Shown in pieces: positions 1 to 6,514 of a stretch of DNA of 64,000 nt. The stretch is from an uncultured Bacteroidales bacterium (GTDB lineage Bacteria > Bacteroidota > Bacteroidia > Bacteroidales > UBA932), in assembly GCA_944322815.1 (NCBI GenBank), contig CALUQB010000004.1:53434-117433 (forward strand), read 5' to 3'. The stretch's first letter is position 1; each line of letters starts with the position of its first letter. The translations under genes and the position numbers were made by a program. The notes under the pieces are model-generated. The model had not been told where the DNA came from and made no database searches. It was given only the letters and a program-made list of their open reading frames with translations.

Positions 1-56
1 CAGTTCTTCTTGAAACTCTCTTCATAGAGTTTGTTTACCGATTTGAATTCAATCAT
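1..56 (-). CDS. 5' end of a gene cut by the window edge, possibly an AMP-forming acyl-CoA ligase
   Basis: Only the first 18 codons are visible, reading leftward from an ATG at 56; they encode MIEFKSVNKLYEESFKKN. Bacteroidales long-chain acyl-CoA ligases often begin with a similar short stretch (a Tyr/Phe-Glu-x-Ser-Phe-x-x-Asn pattern) ahead of the adenylation domain, which is the only basis for the suggestion. No catalytic motif is inside the window. It lies 36 bp downstream of the large membrane-anchored gene on the same strand, so the two may be co-transcribed. It could equally be an unrelated protein. Confidence 0.35.
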   Translation of the reverse strand, partial: MIEFKSVNKLYEESFKKN

Positions 57-92
57 CTCAATTAATTTTATTAGTGTGCAATATGTTTGATA

Positions 93-2378
93 TCACTTGT
101 CCGAAATCTTCACTGTATGCTTCTTGCCGTCATAGCAGACTACCTCCACTGCGCCTCCGTCCACAGGGACGACTTCGCTGTCAGGCCTTATCATCCGGTC
201 TCCCGTGAAGGCCGTGAGCGGCTCTCCACCGTAAAATCCGAAAATGAGAGTCTGTATGGATGTCCGCACGACCCAATATGTACTGCCGTTTATCCTGATA
301 CGCTCGGGAAGACCTTTGATGGTCTCGGCAGAAGTAATGGTTTTCCACTCTGCAGGACGGCGGCCCTGAAGATTGTACATTTCAATGGTATTGTCCGTAT
401 GGAGAATCATCACGTTATATTTCCTGTTCCCGGAAAAATCATAGACATCAGGTCCCAGAAGCACAGGCTTCTTCAGATCCACAGGGAAAGGATTCACGAA
501 ACGGCCGAGCCTGTCGATCAGGTGGAGTTTCGTACCGGATGCAAAAAGTATCTGGAGCTTGCCGTTGGCAAAATAGTCGACAGTCTGCGCACAGCCGCAG
601 ATCGGAGCATCGAAAGGCACACCCCACAATCCTTTTCCACCTTCCTCCTGGAGGCAGAGGTAGAAGTTGTCCTGCTGGTAGAACAGATTCCATTTGCCGG
701 TACCGGAATTCTTCACGCGGAACGGCCCTTCCGGTATCACCACGTCAGTGTCTCTTTCGAAAGCCGGAGCCTGGCTCTTGAGCACTGTCGTACGGAAAAG
801 GTCCAGGTCGAGAGACAGCCCTGACTTGGTATCTGAAACCGTGAAGAATACAGGTTCGTATGTTATGCCTTCGAATGAAGCACTGACACCCGGAAACAGA
901 TCTTTGGAACAAAGGCCTTCAGTGTGTCCCGCATCCTCTGTCAGCGACATGTAGGACACAAGATATGAATCTCTGGCCGAAAGGCGATCCTCGACGGCAG
1001 CATCTGCGAGAAAATCTGAAAGGACATAGTCCAGGGCACGTCCGGAAATATATTCCGAGAGGGCATTCCGGCTGCCTATTATCAGCCATCCGCCATGCAT
1101 GATAAAGGAAGATTCATCTTCCAGCGAAAACATGTCTCCGAAAAGGGAAGACAAATATCCCTTGTATCCGTATGGCAGTATCTTGTCTTCAAAATCATCT
1201 TCCGACACATCCTGGATCCCCTTGAACAACAGTTGCGGGAACTTCCTGTCCGAACGGGCAAGAAGGATTTTCTCCAGATTTCCGCCTACGGTAAACTGCG
1301 CCGTCGCCACTTCTTTCAGTGCGAGAGCCTCCGCCCACGATTCCGGATCAGTACCTGTAGCTTTCTTCAATGCCGCCCTGCCGGCTTCGATGTCCTTGAC
1401 CAGGGATTTCGTCTGGGCAAAGGCCAGATAAGTTTTCTGGTAAGAAGACACATCATCAAACGGAACGGAAACGGCAGAAATGGTATATGAAGGCAATATC
1501 CCTGATACTCCGGCCTTCGAAGGGATCAGATCACGGTAGATATTCAGCATGTCGCCCTGGCTCCCATCGGAAAAAGCCTGTCCTGAAAGCGAAAAACCAT
1601 CGATACCGGACTTCCGGATTTCGAAGGCGGCACAGTCTGCAAATCCGGATATGGATTCAGCCAAAGTCCTGCAGGATGGAGAAAGAAGGCGTGAAACAAG
1701 CCGTCCTACTCCTGATTCGGGGATCACTATCATATTACCGGCCGAAACCATGTCCGCTGACTCTGAAAATCCAGGTTTGTCCAGGACTGACACTTCCGCC
1801 TTGATATGCCTGAGGGCGGACTGAATCAGAATATCCGATGAAGATACGAGAAGCAGGGATCTTTTCCTAAGCGGACTTCCTGCAGGAGCATATTCCGATA
1901 TATCAGCATACTCAGCCGACATTCCCATCCCTGTGGCATTCGATAAGAGCAGATCAGCTGCTGCTGATGGAGCGTCTCCTGCCTTGCCTGCATCCAGGAC
2001 CAGAAGGGAAGCCGGTTCGCCTATGTTATGTACGGACAGTACTGCGGATGAAGACATCAGTTCATGATAGAGGGACGATGAGGAATACAGTTCCGTCAGA
2101 AAGGCAGCCATTTTCCCTGGCTCGTTTCTCTCGGTCACGAAATAATGCATGGCAGAACGGTCAGACACAAGAGAATTCAGCATGGCGGACAGATCATCGT
2201 ATTTCAATACGGCATCCGCATCAGAGGGAATCGCTGAAAAGAGCATGTATTCCCTGCTGTCTGCAAGACTGTTCTTCGTCTCGCCGGTGCCGGAATACAG
2301 GAAATACAAGGCGGCCGCGACTACTATCAGGAAAACTCCCAGAACAGATACACAGAGGATTATGGATTTTCTACTCAT
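93..2378 (-). CDS. membrane-anchored protein of unknown function, DUF3352-like
   Basis: A 761-residue protein with one N-terminal hydrophobic segment (about residues 5-29) after a short basic start, so it is probably an inner-membrane-anchored periplasmic protein. The body resembles DUF3352-type proteins of Bacteroidales: an early segment about surviving as an 'ipsdadavlkyddl' element, repeated Ser-rich stretches, and a C-terminal part (about 560-761) with short Trp/Tyr/Asp strand repeats that suggest a beta-propeller-like fold. I see no catalytic motif. A -7 box at 2404-2411 puts transcription start about 20 nt before the ATG, supporting this start. The function is unknown; the family assignment is from general resemblance only. 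Confidence 0.75.
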   Translation of the reverse strand: MSRKSIILCVSVLGVFLIVVAAALYFLYSGTGETKNSLADSREYMLFSAIPSDADAVLKYDDLSAMLNSLVSDRSAMHYFVTERNEPGKMAAFLTELYSSSSLYHELMSSSAVLSVHNIGEPASLLVLDAGKAGDAPSAAADLLLSNATGMGMSAEYADISEYAPAGSPLRKRSLLLVSSSDILIQSALRHIKAEVSVLDKPGFSESADMVSAGNMIVIPESGVGRLVSRLLSPSCRTLAESISGFADCAAFEIRKSGIDGFSLSGQAFSDGSQGDMLNIYRDLIPSKAGVSGILPSYTISAVSVPFDDVSSYQKTYLAFAQTKSLVKDIEAGRAALKKATGTDPESWAEALALKEVATAQFTVGGNLEKILLARSDRKFPQLLFKGIQDVSEDDFEDKILPYGYKGYLSSLFGDMFSLEDESSFIMHGGWLIIGSRNALSEYISGRALDYVLSDFLADAAVEDRLSARDSYLVSYMSLTEDAGHTEGLCSKDLFPGVSASFEGITYEPVFFTVSDTKSGLSLDLDLFRTTVLKSQAPAFERDTDVVIPEGPFRVKNSGTGKWNLFYQQDNFYLCLQEEGGKGLWGVPFDAPICGCAQTVDYFANGKLQILFASGTKLHLIDRLGRFVNPFPVDLKKPVLLGPDVYDFSGNRKYNVMILHTDNTIEMYNLQGRRPAEWKTITSAETIKGLPERIRINGSTYWVVRTSIQTLIFGFYGGEPLTAFTGDRMIRPDSEVVPVDGGAVEVVCYDGKKHTVKISDK

Positions 2379-2397
2379 GACTTGGCATAAAGAATAT

Positions 2398-2438
2398 CAG
2401 CTGCAAATATACGAATAAAATTCGCTTATTTGCAGCTG
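2398..2438. repeat. nested inverted repeat upstream of the DUF3352-like gene
   Basis: Twelve-base arms CAGCTGCAAATA (2398-2409) and TATTTGCAGCTG (2427-2438) are perfect inverted copies, and inside them CGAAT/ATTCG forms a second 5-bp pair around an AAA centre. The left arm overlaps the minus-strand -7 box. It could be the ridA terminator, an operator, or both. Confidence 0.7.
2404..2411 (-). promoter_or_regulatory. -7 box of the DUF3352-like gene
   Basis: TATATTTG on the minus strand matches the Bacteroidota TAnnTTTG consensus. The implied transcription start is about 20 nt before the ATG at 2378. Confidence 0.5.
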
Positions 2439-2477
2439 TCAATCCAGTTTTGCCGGTCGGTATATGTCAACAGTCAC

Positions 2478-2852
2478 TTATTTGACAGCGACTGCCTCTA
2501 TCTCGACTTTCACTCCCATCGGAAGTGCCGCTACCTGATAGCAGGCTCTGGCCGGTTTTTCTACAGTGAAGAACTCCGAATACACGGCATTCATCGCCCC
2601 GAAATTCGCGATATCATCCAGAAGTACGGTAGTCTTCACGACATTTGAATACGTCATGCCGGCTTTTTCCAGAATCGCCCCTATGTTTTTCAAGGACTGC
2701 CTGGTCTGAGCTTCGATGCTTTCCGGTACGGACCCGTCGGCAGGTACCACAGGAATCTGGCCGGAAATATAAAGGGTTCCGTTTACTTCTACCGCCTGAG
2801 AATAAGGCCCGACGGCCTTAGGCGCATTTTCTGTAGCTATAATCTGTTTCAT
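2478..2852 (-). CDS. ridA: RidA family reactive intermediate/imine deaminase
   Basis: A 124-residue protein of the RidA/YjgF/UK114 family, which hydrolyses reactive enamine/imine intermediates released by PLP enzymes such as threonine dehydratase; it is a cytosolic trimer. The sequence shows the family start (APxAVGPYSQAV), the GQIP strand, the substrate-binding Arg in the KPARACYQVAALP signature near residue 104, and the KVEIEAVAV end. Length is normal for the family. The ATG lies inside the left copy of the 25-bp island repeat, so the gene once followed tRNA-Arg almost directly and now depends on sequence brought in by the island (a consensus promoter at 2936-2966). Confidence 0.95.
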   Translation of the reverse strand: MKQIIATENAPKAVGPYSQAVEVNGTLYISGQIPVVPADGSVPESIEAQTRQSLKNIGAILEKAGMTYSNVVKTTVLLDDIANFGAMNAVYSEFFTVEKPARACYQVAALPMGVKVEIEAVAVK

Positions 2853-2872
2853 ATCGTAGCCCCGAGCAGAAT
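2848..2872. repeat. attachment-site repeat, left copy (displaced tRNA-Arg 3' end)
   Basis: This 25-bp stretch is identical to 6202-6226. It holds the last 16 bases of tRNA-Arg(CCU) plus the flank containing the ridA ATG. It is not a second tRNA gene, since similarity stops in the T-arm. Confidence 0.85.
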
Positions 2873-2935
2873 ACCTGCTTTTTTACGGGAATCTTTATTT
2901 TGTTGTTTTTTATACGATTTCTTCTTTTCGTGAGA

Positions 2936-2966
2936 CAAAATTATGTAAAATCATGTATTCTGCAAA
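2936..2966 (-). promoter_or_regulatory. consensus promoter inside the island, reading into ridA
   Basis: On the minus strand TTTG (2963-2966) and TAATTTTG (2936-2943) are 19 nt apart, matching the Bacteroidota -33/-7 pattern. Transcription would start near 2930 and reach the ridA ATG after about 78 nt. Confidence 0.6.
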
Positions 2967-2970
2967 ATTT

Positions 2971-2995
2971 TTTGGCTCTGCACACGGTACTGCGA
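2971..2995. repeat. imperfect terminal repeat of the island, left copy
   Basis: It matches 6141-6165 at 20 of 25 positions in the same orientation (shared core TTTGGyTCTGCAyACGrT). The copies sit just inside the two attachment repeats, where integrase arm-binding sites are expected. The region between this and 3163 shows no other gene. Confidence 0.5.
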
Positions 2996-3162
2996 TAGTA
3001 ATTATTTTCGAATTGCAATGCGTTTCAATAATATTTAAAAAACTTTGCAAGGCGGCCCTTTTCATGATCGTAGGTGCTTGCGAACTCCTCCGGTGACGAT
3101 GTCAGGCCGATAACCATCAGGTTCTCGTGGAATCTCGCACTGGAAAAACAGCTGCTGGAGCG

Positions 3163-3297
3163 TCACCCCTCTACCGCTGTTGTGGCGTCCGCCTCGTTTT
3201 TGACAGTCTTCGCGAGCTTTTCCGCTATCCTGTCCAGAATGGAATCGCTGACCCCCTCGAATTTGGCTTTCAGCTTTTCAAGAATAATTTTCTTCAT
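3163..3297 (-). pseudogene. remnant of a phage structural-region protein
   Basis: Reading leftward from the ATG at 3297 gives 44 residues with heptad-like Leu/Ile/Lys spacing (KKIILEKLKAKFEGV, then SILDRIAEKLAKTV) ending AVEG and a stop. One added G would continue the frame as VTLQQL, which is how I recall this small protein going on in Bacteroidales prophages near the capsid genes. I read it as a fragment broken by a single-base deletion and then truncated. Stop-free codons also continue to about 3034 but match nothing I know. The family recollection is from memory only. Confidence 0.35.
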
Positions 3298-3361
3298 GCA
3301 CGAATAATCTTTTGATTACCATGCGCGAAAATCTTTTATAAAAAACCTTTACCTGTATCAT

Positions 3362-3390
3362 AAATAAAGGGACACCCTTGCGGATGTCCC
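3362..3390 (-). terminator. terminator after hicB
   Basis: On the minus strand GGGACATCC pairs with GGGTGTCCC around a 4-nt loop (3369-3390) and is followed by TTTATTTA, 31 nt past the hicB stop. Confidence 0.6.
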
Positions 3391-3421
3391 TCACATGCTA
3401 TCAAGAGATGCTGTCAAACAA

Positions 3422-3823
3422 TCAAGAGATAGCGATAAGCTCTTTTCCTATGGCATGTATGCCGTCAAGTATTCTTTTCTGCATATCCGGGCGAGGACGT
3501 CTCCACCCTGATGCATAGTGGGTCAACTGCTGTTGGTTTATGCCTGTCACTTTGGATATGGCAGACTTTGGCACCGTCTTTTCCACATAGTGCAACATGG
3601 CGGCAGTGGTCATGTGCCATTCAAACTCCCATTCTCCGCCAAACTCAGCAGGTATGGCTTCTCCGTCCTCTTGCATTCCCTCTATGTGGAAACGCAGGGC
3701 TTCCTCCATATTCTTTTTAAGCTCCTCGAACGTCCTGCCTGTAGTCACGCAGGCGATATCCTCGTTTTCAGGGGCGGCGGCATAGTTGCCTGTCCAGTCC
3801 ACATTAATTATAATCTTGCCCAT
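3422..3823 (-). CDS. hicB: HicB family antitoxin with C-terminal helix-turn-helix
   Basis: A 133-residue antitoxin that would bind and block the HicA toxin encoded just upstream and repress the shared promoter. The N-terminal half shows the HicB fold (MGKIIINVDWTGNYAAAPEN, then a TFEELKKNMEEAL helix); the C-terminal half (about 75-130) reads as a DNA-binding helix-turn-helix (KSAISKVTGINQQQLTHYAS). The start at 3823 is fixed by an AAAGGAGG ribosome site 9 nt before the ATG; a longer reading from 3880 would overlap hicA and ignore that site. The gene follows hicA by 32 bp. It appears intact, unlike most of the island. Confidence 0.9.
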   Translation of the reverse strand: MGKIIINVDWTGNYAAAPENEDIACVTTGRTFEELKKNMEEALRFHIEGMQEDGEAIPAEFGGEWEFEWHMTTAAMLHYVEKTVPKSAISKVTGINQQQLTHYASGWRRPRPDMQKRILDGIHAIGKELIAIS

Positions 3824-3855
3824 AAGATGAAACCTCCTTTTTATTTGCAGGGCGG

Positions 3856-4050
3856 CTATTTCCACCCTGCTTGTTTCCAAATACTGCTCAGAATAAATTG
3901 GTCAAGTGTCGTAGAGGGTTTTTCATTGACCGTCACTCTACCTTTCTTTGTCGGATGCTTGTACTGCCTGTGGCTGCCTTTCTGCTTTACAAGATACCAG
4001 CCGTCCGCTTCAAGCATCTTCAATACCTCATTTACTTTATATCTTCTCAT
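3856..4050 (-). CDS. hicA: HicA family mRNA-interferase toxin
   Basis: A 64-residue toxin of the HicA/YcfA family, which has a double-stranded-RNA-binding-like fold and cleaves mRNA. Key features are visible: the N-terminal EVLKMLEADGWYLVKQKGSHRQYKHP block with the catalytic His of GSHRQY, and the TLDQFILSSIWKQAG C-terminal helix. I start at 4050 (MRRYKVNE) because the upstream in-frame Met at 4131 would lie before the inferred transcription start near 4064. The toxin gene precedes its antitoxin, the usual order for hicAB. Complete and probably functional. Confidence 0.9.
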   Translation of the reverse strand: MRRYKVNEVLKMLEADGWYLVKQKGSHRQYKHPTKKGRVTVNEKPSTTLDQFILSSIWKQAGWK

Positions 4051-4070
4051 TCCCTGATTGTTTGACGACA

Positions 4071-4101
4071 CAAAGATATAAAATATTATATCATTATACA
4101 A
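4071..4101 (-). promoter_or_regulatory. hicAB promoter with overlapping palindrome
   Basis: Minus-strand TATCTTTG (4071-4078) with TTG (4099-4101) 20 nt upstream fits the Bacteroidota promoter. The palindrome GATATAA-aata-TTATATC (4075-4092) overlaps the -7 box and is a natural candidate for the HicB operator. Confidence 0.5.
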
Positions 4102-4282
4102 GTTTTTTTCAGCAATTTTTTCTATTTTCAAAAATATTGCGCATTTTCGCAGTAGAGATGTCGTACATCTCGGAAATACAGACTCTGAGTAGCAGCCGTG
4201 ATTGTAGTTCCGGGCACTGTGACTCGGAGTTTTTTAAATAAGGCCTGTAGCAATTTGAGGATCGGCAGAACGATCAGCCATA

Positions 4283-4774
4283 TCAGGGTATCCCATTATC
4301 CGCCACAACGATTATTCTCTTGAATCGGTACGTTTCCAGCCTTTCATAATCAATTATCCCTTTTTCCACACTTTCTCTCGTGAACGAATGACCCTTTGAA
4401 TATATCAGGGCTATTTCCGCGTTCTTGGCTTTGGCGTGTGTCAAAGCATTGCGCATTGTGCTCGCTCCGTCCTTGGTTGGTGTGCGCTGCTCAAACGAGA
4501 ATGTCCCGATGTATCCGTCAGGCGTGCGCATCCTCCCGGATTCGTTCAATAATGTCACCTTATACCCTTTGTCAGCGAGAATGCGGGCTGCTTCCAATTC
4601 CTCCGACTTATGCCTCATCGGGCTTTTCTCCACTGCAAGCCAGCCACCGCCCCGTCCTATTTCCACAGAGGAATACCTTCCGGAAGCACGCATCGCCATT
4701 ACCTCCGCCTCTCGCTTGCCATAAGTGTCGCTACCAGGTCTGTATGTACGTATTCCTCCGCTGGTCTTGGCCAT
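4283..4774 (-). CDS. phage-associated protein with CdiA_C-like (tRNase/nuclease) domain
   Basis: A 163-residue protein whose second half resembles the CdiA C-terminal nuclease domain found in contact-dependent toxins and at the end of phage head-morphogenesis proteins: KSEELEAARILADKGYKVTLLNE, a PDGYIG strand, a strand ending FSFEQR, then helix RNALTHAKAKNAEIALIYS. In the family the third strand carries an ExK-type catalytic pair; here it reads E-Q-R, so activity is uncertain. The start at 4774 is set by AAAGGAGG 5 nt before the ATG; an upstream in-frame Met at 4819 is ignored. It overlaps the end of the DUF4417 part by 44 bp. Fold assignment is by motif pattern only. Confidence 0.6.
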   Translation of the reverse strand: MAKTSGGIRTYRPGSDTYGKREAEVMAMRASGRYSSVEIGRGGGWLAVEKSPMRHKSEELEAARILADKGYKVTLLNESGRMRTPDGYIGTFSFEQRTPTKDGASTMRNALTHAKAKNAEIALIYSKGHSFTRESVEKGIIDYERLETYRFKRIIVVADNGIP

Positions 4775-5860
4775 TGTTACCTCCTTTCTTACTCTGCATA
4801 AACTGTTCAACATATACAAGGGAGTTCTTTATGCAGAAATCTCTTATGTTTGCACCTCCAGCGTACACTATCAGATTCGGCACGTCCTTGCCTGAAATCT
4901 CCTTTGCAATTTGTAGCTCCGCTTTCAGATACTCCAACCTGTCATTATATCCTCTCGTGGCGAAAGCATCCCATCCGTCAGGAATGCCGAGACGGTTATA
5001 TCCATAGAACTTCTGAGCGACATTAAGGTCCACATATATCCTGATTCTGCATTCCTGGAAATACCGGCTGATCCAACGTTTCTTGTATATCTGAGTAAGG
5101 CCGTATGCCACCGGAGTCGTGTCAAACAGCGACAGGTTCGGCCCTACAACAGCCTTCACTCCAGAGGATAAAACTTTTATCGGATCTTTCCATATAGCCT
5201 CGAACCTGTAATCCTCGACATAAAAATGATATGTGGACACATCTTTCCTCAGACGGCTGTCCGCTCCCCATGGAGCAAACGGAAGTTCCAGTTTCCGGCC
5301 TGCCTGTCCGGAAGAAGATTCGGTATCTCAAATTCGTTATTGCTCTCGTAAATGCAGTCCGTCAGCATCGACTGAAAGAACGAATCATCTTCCGCTCCTT
5401 CTGATTTGCCTCCCTCTCCAGCCTCTCCTCCGGATGCCGACGATATTTCGATATTTTTTTCCGGCCAGTTAATGTCAATCCCCCAGTCAGACAGCGGAAG
5501 GTCATCCCATTCATTCGCCAGCGCATCCATGTCCCACTCTCCGAAAGAGCCGTTGTCCTTGACCACTATCTCCTTCAGTTTCTCGACAGGCATGTCGTCA
5601 GGGAGCACCACGCACGGCATCTCCTTCCAGCCGAGCGACTTCACGGCAGAAAGGCGCATGTTACCTCCAAGGACGATGTATTTCCCGTCATGAGGATACA
5701 CTATCGCGCCGCGTGCCTCCAGCAGTTCCGGGGTCTCGCTGATGCTCTTCTTGAGACTGTCCATCTCGTCCTTCGTCCGTTGGCGCGGATTGGACGGAAG
5801 CCCCTCTATCTGCCCGGTGTTCATCTCCAGGTCCTTGACCTTGATTGTCCGTATCTCCAT
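4731..5860 (-). pseudogene. ParB-like nuclease/DUF4417 phage protein, split by a frameshift
   Basis: The upstream part (5249-5860, 203 codons) is a ParB N-terminal-like domain: LPSNPRQRTKDEMDSLKKSI, then YIVLGGNMRLSAVKSLGW with the GGxMR box. It ends in a stop soon after LLPDRQAG. The next frame continues without a break as FAPWGADSRLRKDV and then the DUF4417 domain (YHFYVEDYRFE, KAVVGPNLSLFD, RIYVDLNVAQKFYGYNRLGIPDG) to 4731. Adding one A to the GGAAACTGG run near 5285 would restore one protein of about 376 residues. Fused ParB-DUF4417 proteins are typical of Bacteroidales phages. It may be two separately translated pieces (a Met codon at 5240 opens the second), a sequencing error, or recoding. 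Confidence 0.75.
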
Positions 5861-6129
5861 ATCGATTTGCGCCCAAAGAGGAGGTAGACAAGATCTATCT
5901 GACGGATATCGGGGCTTTCACAGGACTGCGCTTTTCTGACTTTTCAAGACTGAAAGACCAGAACATCTCCGACACCATAACGCTGAAGACGCAGAAGACG
6001 GGGACCAAGGTGGTCGTACCGATACATTGGGTAGTAAGAGAAATCCTTGATCGGGGATATGATTTCGGCAAGACAATGTCAAACCAGAAGTTGAACGAAA
6101 TGCTGAAAACACAGGACTTTTTTTCCTGA
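5861..6129 (+). pseudogene. tyrosine recombinase (integrase) remnant
   Basis: The plus strand from about 5866 encodes PKEEVDKIYL fused to TDIGAFTGLRFSDFSRLKD, a strand ITLKTQKTGTKVVVPIH and MSNQKLNEMLK, then a stop at 6129. This is the middle of the catalytic domain of a Bacteroidales tyrosine integrase, with the first catalytic Arg (TGLRFSDF). The helices normally between KIYL and the Arg motif are gone, as are the N-terminal DNA-binding domain, the HxxR motif and the catalytic Tyr. At least two internal deletions are needed. Its place beside attR fits the integrase that once mobilised the island. Confidence 0.8.
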
Positions 6130-6140
6130 AAAAGTAGGCT

Positions 6141-6165
6141 TTTGGTTCTGCATACGATCCTGCAA
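6141..6165. repeat. imperfect terminal repeat of the island, right copy
   Basis: It matches 2971-2995 at 20 of 25 positions in direct orientation. It lies between the integrase remnant and attR. Confidence 0.5.
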
Positions 6166-6199
6166 ATAAAAATAATCCGATGAAAATCACCGGATTATC
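6165..6199 (-). terminator. terminator after tRNA-Arg, on the island side
   Basis: On the minus strand ATAATCCG and CGGATTAT pair around a short loop and are followed by TTTTATTT. It lies just past attR, so the island supplies the transcript end for the yceD-rpmF-tRNA-Arg unit. Confidence 0.65.
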
Positions 6200-6201
6200 T
6201 C

Positions 6202-6226
6202 TTCATATCGTAGCCCCGAGCAGAAT
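6202..6226. repeat. attachment-site repeat, right copy (3' end of intact tRNA-Arg)
   Basis: Identical to 2848-2872 over 25 bp; it includes the T-arm and acceptor 3' strand of the functional tRNA gene. Confidence 0.85.
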
Positions 6227-6282
6227 CGAACTGCTATCTAAAGTTTAGGAAACTTCCATTCTATCCGTTGAACTACAGGGCC
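6211..6282 (-). tRNA. tRNA-Arg (anticodon CCU)
   Basis: A complete cloverleaf on the minus strand: acceptor GGCCCTG/CGGGGCT, D-stem GTTC/GAAT, anticodon stem GAAGT/ACTTT around loop TTCCTAA (anticodon CCT, reading AGG), T-arm AGCAG-TTCGATT-CTGCT, discriminator A. CCA is not encoded. It lies 18 bp after rpmF on the same strand and probably shares its transcript. Its 3' end is the island attachment site. Confidence 0.95.
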
Positions 6283-6300
6283 TTGGTCAGAAGACCGTGC

Positions 6301-6483
6301 TTATTCGGCACTCTTCTGAATGATCTGGCGACCCCTGTAGTAGCCGCACTCAGGGCATACTCTGTGATACAGTACAGTCGCTCCGCAGTTTGAGCAGGTA
6401 GCCAAAGTAGGCACTACTGCTTTATCATGTGTTCTTCTTTTGTCTCTTCTCTGTTTGGAGACTTTGTGTTTCGGATGTGCCAT
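6301..6483 (-). CDS. rpmF: 50S ribosomal protein bL32
   Basis: A 60-residue large-subunit protein. It begins [19 protein letters not shown], the conserved basic tail that threads into the ribosome, and carries a zinc ribbon with two CxxC pairs (CSNCG and CPECG). Length is normal. It follows yceD by 31 bp, the near-universal yceD-rpmF pairing, and precedes tRNA-Arg, so the three probably form one transcript started at the promoter near 7080 and ended at the terminator inside the island. Confidence 0.97.
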   Translation of the reverse strand: MAHPKHKVSKQRRDKRRTHDKAVVPTLATCSNCGATVLYHRVCPECGYYRGRQIIQKSAE

Positions 6484-6514
6484 TTTATTATTATTTTTTA
6501 TGTTATCAAAACCA

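Larger units (their letters stand above)
2848..6226. mobile_element. decayed integrative/prophage-like island at tRNA-Arg(CCU)
   Basis: About 3.4 kb lies between two identical 25-bp copies of the 3' end of tRNA-Arg plus its downstream flank. Contents read as mobile-element debris: a capsid-region remnant, HicAB, a CdiA_C-like gene, a frameshifted ParB-DUF4417 phage gene and a tyrosine integrase remnant next to the intact tRNA. Removing one repeat copy rejoins the tRNA and ridA with 5 nt between the last tRNA base and the ridA ATG. The genes inside use strong AGGAGG ribosome sites, unlike most neighbours. The element has no complete integrase and should be immobile on its own. Confidence 0.8.

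Noticed and set aside
1-56. FtsE-type ABC transporter start
   Set aside because: The first residues (MIEFKSVNKLY) look similar, but the following EESFKKN fits an acyl-CoA ligase start better; too short to settle.
2848-2872. A second tRNA-Arg gene
   Set aside because: Only the last 16 tRNA bases plus flank are present; there is no anticodon or D-arm.
4051-4131. N-terminal extension of HicA
   Set aside because: It covers the promoter and operator; HicA proteins normally begin at the chosen Met.
5249-5860. Chromosome or plasmid partition protein ParB
   Set aside because: Only the ParB nuclease-like domain is present, joined in origin to DUF4417, and no ParA or parS is nearby; this is the phage type.
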